Positions 4,889-7,095 of a DNA stretch of 7,095 bases are shown piece after piece. Source of the stretch: Streptosporangiaceae bacterium (GTDB taxonomy: Bacteria; Actinomycetota; Actinomycetes; Streptosporangiales; Streptosporangiaceae); NCBI GenBank assembly GCA_030045175.1, contig JASIBM010000004.1, positions 1 through 7,095 of the forward strand, given 5' to 3'. The translations under genes and the position numbers were made by a program. Below the pieces are notes generated by a model. It had not been told where the DNA came from and did no database searches. It saw nothing but the letters and a program-made list of their open reading frames with translations. Each line of letters opens with the position of its first letter. Position 1 is the first letter of the stretch.

Positions 4889-7095
4889 GTGGCAGAACGA
4901 CTGGTAGTCCGCGGAGCCCGCGAGCACAACCTGAAGGACGTCTCGCTCGACCTCCCCAGGGACTCCATGATCGTCTTCACCGGGCTGTCCGGCTCGGGCA
5001 AGTCCAGCCTGGCCTTCGACACCATCTTCGCCGAGGGCCAGCGCAGGTACGTCGAGTCGCTGTCCGCGTACGCCAGGCAGTTCCTCGGCCAGATGGACAA
5101 GCCGGACGTGGACTTCATCGACGGCTTGTCCCCGGCGGTGTCCATCGACCAGAAGGCGGCCAGCCGCAACCCGCGCTCGACCGTGGGCACAGTCACCGAG
5201 GTCTACGACTACCTGCGGCTGCTGTTCGCCAGGGTGGGCAAGCCGCACTGCCCGGCGTGCGGCAGGCCGATCGCCAGGCAGACGCCGCAGCAGATCGTGG
5301 ACCGGGTGCTCGAGCTCGAGGAAGACACCAGGTTCCAGGTGCTCGCGCCGGTGATCCGCGGCCGCAAGGGCGAGTACACCGAGTTGCTGCGCGAGCTTCA
5401 GACCAAGGGCTACTCCCGCGCCAGGGTCGACGGCGTGACGATCAGGCTCGAGGACGCCACCGGCCAGGGGGGCGGCCAGCTCCCGGTGCTGAAGAAGTAC
5501 GAGAAGCACACGATCGAGGTGATCGTCGACCGGCTGGCCGTGAAGGAGTCCGCCAGGCGCAGGCTCACCGACTCGGTGGAGACGGCGCTCGGCCTGTCCG
5601 GCGGCGTGGTCGTGCTCGACTTCGTTGACCTCCCAGAATCCGATCCGAACCGGGAGCGGATGTACTCCGAGCACCTGGCCTGCCTGTACGACGACTTGTC
5701 GTTCGAGGAGCTGGAGCCGAGGTCGTTCTCGTTCAACTCGCCCTGGGGCGCCTGCCCGGACTGCACTGGCCTTGGCACCCAGATGGAGGTCGACCCCGAG
5801 CTCGTGGTCACCGACGACGAGCTGTCGCTGGCCGAGGGCGCGATCGGGGTATGGGGCGGCGGGCACGTCAGCGACTACTTCGTCCGGCTGATGGAAGCGC
5901 TCGGTCATGCGCTCGGCTTCAGCGTGGACACGCCGTGGGCCAGGCTGCCCGCCGCCGCGAGGAAGGCCCTGCTGCACGGCTACGACAAGCAGGTCCACGT
6001 CAAGTACAAGAACAGGTACGGCAGGGAGCGCTCGTACTACACGAACTTTGAGGGCGCGATCCCGTACATCATGCGCCGCCACGCCGAGGCCGAGAACGAT
6101 TCGAGCCGCGAGCGCTTCGCCGGCTACATGCGCCAGGTGCCGTGCCCGGCCTGCCGGGGGACCAGGCTCAAGCCGCTCACCCTGGCGGTCACGGTGGACG
6201 GCAGGTCGATCGCGCGGTACTGCGCGCTGCCGATCGGCGAGCTGGCCAAGCTGCTGCTCACCCTGGAGCTGTCGGACCGGGATCAGCAGATCGCTGGCCG
6301 GGTGCTGAAGGAGATCAACGCCAGGCTCGGCTTCCTGCTCGACGTGGGGCTTGACTACCTGACGCTGGACCGGGCGTCCGCGACGCTGGCCGGCGGCGAG
6401 GCACAGCGGATCAGGCTCGCGACCCAGATCGGCTCCGGCCTGGTCGGCGTGCTTTACGTGCTCGACGAGCCATCGATCGGGCTGCACCAGCGGGACAACC
6501 ACCGGCTGCTTGAGACGCTGCTCCGGCTGCGCGACCTGGGCAACACGCTGATCGTGGTCGAGCACGACGAGGACACGATCAGGGCCGCCGACTGGGTCGT
6601 GGACATCGGCCCGCGAGCGGGCGAGCACGGCGGCCAGGTCGTCGTCTCCGGCCCGCTGTCCGAGCTGCTCGCCAGCGCCGAGTCGCTGACCGGCGCCTAC
6701 CTGACCGGCCGCGAGTCGATCCCGGTGCCCGCGGCCCGCCGCAGGCCAGGCAAGGGCAAGGAGGTCGTGGTCAAGGGCGCCACCGAGCACAACCTGCGCG
6801 GCGTGGACGTCGCGTTCCCGCTTGGCTGCTTCATCGCGGTCACCGGGGTGTCGGGCTCGGGCAAGTCGACCCTGGTCAACGACATCCTCTACGCCGCGCT
6901 TGCCAAGGAGCTGCACGGGACCAGGATCGTGCCAGGCAGGCACGCCAAGGTGACCGGCATGCACCAGCTTGACAAGGTCGTGCACGTGGACCAGGGCCCG
7001 ATCGGCCGGACGCCGCGGTCCAACCCGGCGACTTATACCGGCGTGTTCGACCACATGCGCAAGCTGTTCGCCGCGACCACCGAGGCCAAGATCCG
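4889..7095 (+). CDS. uvrA: Excinuclease ABC subunit A (UvrA), 3' end outside window
   Basis: The GTG-started frame gives 735 residues and runs off the edge; complete UvrA has about 950-1000. It is the damage-recognition ATPase of nucleotide excision repair, working with UvrB in the cytoplasm. Visible parts are Walker A I (GLSGSGKSS, 32-40), the conserved YVESLSAYARQFLGQMDKPDVD (54-75), the UvrB-binding and insertion regions, ELEPRSFSFNSPWGACPDC (274-292), CPAC (419-422), signature I, Walker B (VLYVLDEPSIGLHQRD, 521-536), H-loop (VVEHDED, 556-562) and Walker A II (GVSGSGKST, 653-661). The segment KVVHVDQGPIGRTPRSNPATYTG (696-718) is typical; the C-terminal zinc finger and second signature lie beyond the window. 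Two points are odd. Signature I reads LAGGE instead of LSGGE. The first zinc module has C265-L-Y-D rather than CxxC, and relatives in actinobacteria also lack the second Cys as I recall. The start is preceded by a damage-responsive promoter. Confidence 0.97.
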   Translation, partial: MAERLVVRGAREHNLKDVSLDLPRDSMIVFTGLSGSGKSSLAFDTIFAEGQRRYVESLSAYARQFLGQMDKPDVDFIDGLSPAVSIDQKAASRNPRSTVGTVTEVYDYLRLLFARVGKPHCPACGRPIARQTPQQIVDRVLELEEDTRFQVLAPVIRGRKGEYTELLRELQTKGYSRARVDGVTIRLEDATGQGGGQLPVLKKYEKHTIEVIVDRLAVKESARRRLTDSVETALGLSGGVVVLDFVDLPESDPNRERMYSEHLACLYDDLSFEELEPRSFSFNSPWGACPDCTGLGTQMEVDPELVVTDDELSLAEGAIGVWGGGHVSDYFVRLMEALGHALGFSVDTPWARLPAAARKALLHGYDKQVHVKYKNRYGRERSYYTNFEGAIPYIMRRHAEAENDSSRERFAGYMRQVPCPACRGTRLKPLTLAVTVDGRSIARYCALPIGELAKLLLTLELSDRDQQIAGRVLKEINARLGFLLDVGLDYLTLDRASATLAGGEAQRIRLATQIGSGLVGVLYVLDEPSIGLHQRDNHRLLETLLRLRDLGNTLIVVEHDEDTIRAADWVVDIGPRAGEHGGQVVVSGPLSELLASAESLTGAYLTGRESIPVPAARRRPGKGKEVVVKGATEHNLRGVDVAFPLGCFIAVTGVSGSGKSTLVNDILYAALAKELHGTRIVPGRHAKVTGMHQLDKVVHVDQGPIGRTPRSNPATYTGVFDHMRKLFAATTEAKI

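Noticed and set aside
3840..4907. 355-codon plus-strand frame opposite the MDMPI-type gene
   Set aside because: Arg/Pro/Gly-rich composition with no domain. The opposite strand encodes a clear MDMPI-family protein, and the frame also runs into the uvrA start.
4625..7054. 809-codon open frame on the minus strand opposite uvrA
   Set aside because: It is antisense to a strongly conserved UvrA reading frame and has no recognisable motif. Long antisense frames are expected when codon third positions are almost always G or C.

Overview
The window is GC-rich and comes from a mycothiol-producing type of actinomycete. The indications are a mycothiol-dependent maleylpyruvate isomerase-fold protein, a UvrA with actinobacterial sequence features, a damage-inducible promoter motif of the actinobacterial PafBC/RecA-NDp class, and GTG start usage. 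An unusual trait is heavy use of the arginine codon AGG, the commonest Arg codon in uvrA by hand count, so the source is probably not a typical Streptomyces. I cannot name the genus.

Layout, left to right. Positions 1-75 hold the last 24 codons of a plus-strand gene. It converges on a minus-strand DUF402 gene (102-650), and a 16-bp tandem repeat (about 67-140) lies across the junction and supplies both stop codons. Continuing on the minus strand are a flavin amine oxidase of the monomeric sarcosine oxidase type (729-1937), a PLP-dependent threonine/serine dehydratase-like enzyme (2081-3043), a glyoxalase II-like metallo-beta-lactamase-fold hydrolase (3176-3841) and a DinB/MDMPI-type mycothiol-dependent enzyme (3894-4628). 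A 260-bp divergent intergenic region follows. The 5' three quarters of uvrA then run on the plus strand from a GTG at 4889 to the window edge.

The MDMPI-like gene and the hydrolase are 52 bp apart and probably form an operon; both could act in thiol-dependent metabolism or detoxification. The dehydratase and the flavin oxidase fit amino acid or amine catabolism. They are separated by 143 bp with a strong hairpin right after the dehydratase stop, so they may be separate transcription units. The most informative regulatory signal is a near-perfect CTGTCAGTG-N8-TACGAT element 70 bp upstream of the uvrA start. It matches the RecA/LexA-independent DNA-damage promoter of actinobacteria and predicts that this uvrA is PafBC-controlled.

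The window looks mainly like ordinary chromosomal housekeeping and catabolic sequence. I see no mobile element, CRISPR array, phage gene, tRNA or rRNA, and no clearly new multi-gene system. The odd points are local: the stop-codon-bearing tandem repeat, a Pro/Ala/Ser insert in the oxidase, a Ser-to-Ala change in the first ABC signature of UvrA, and the AGG codon habit.
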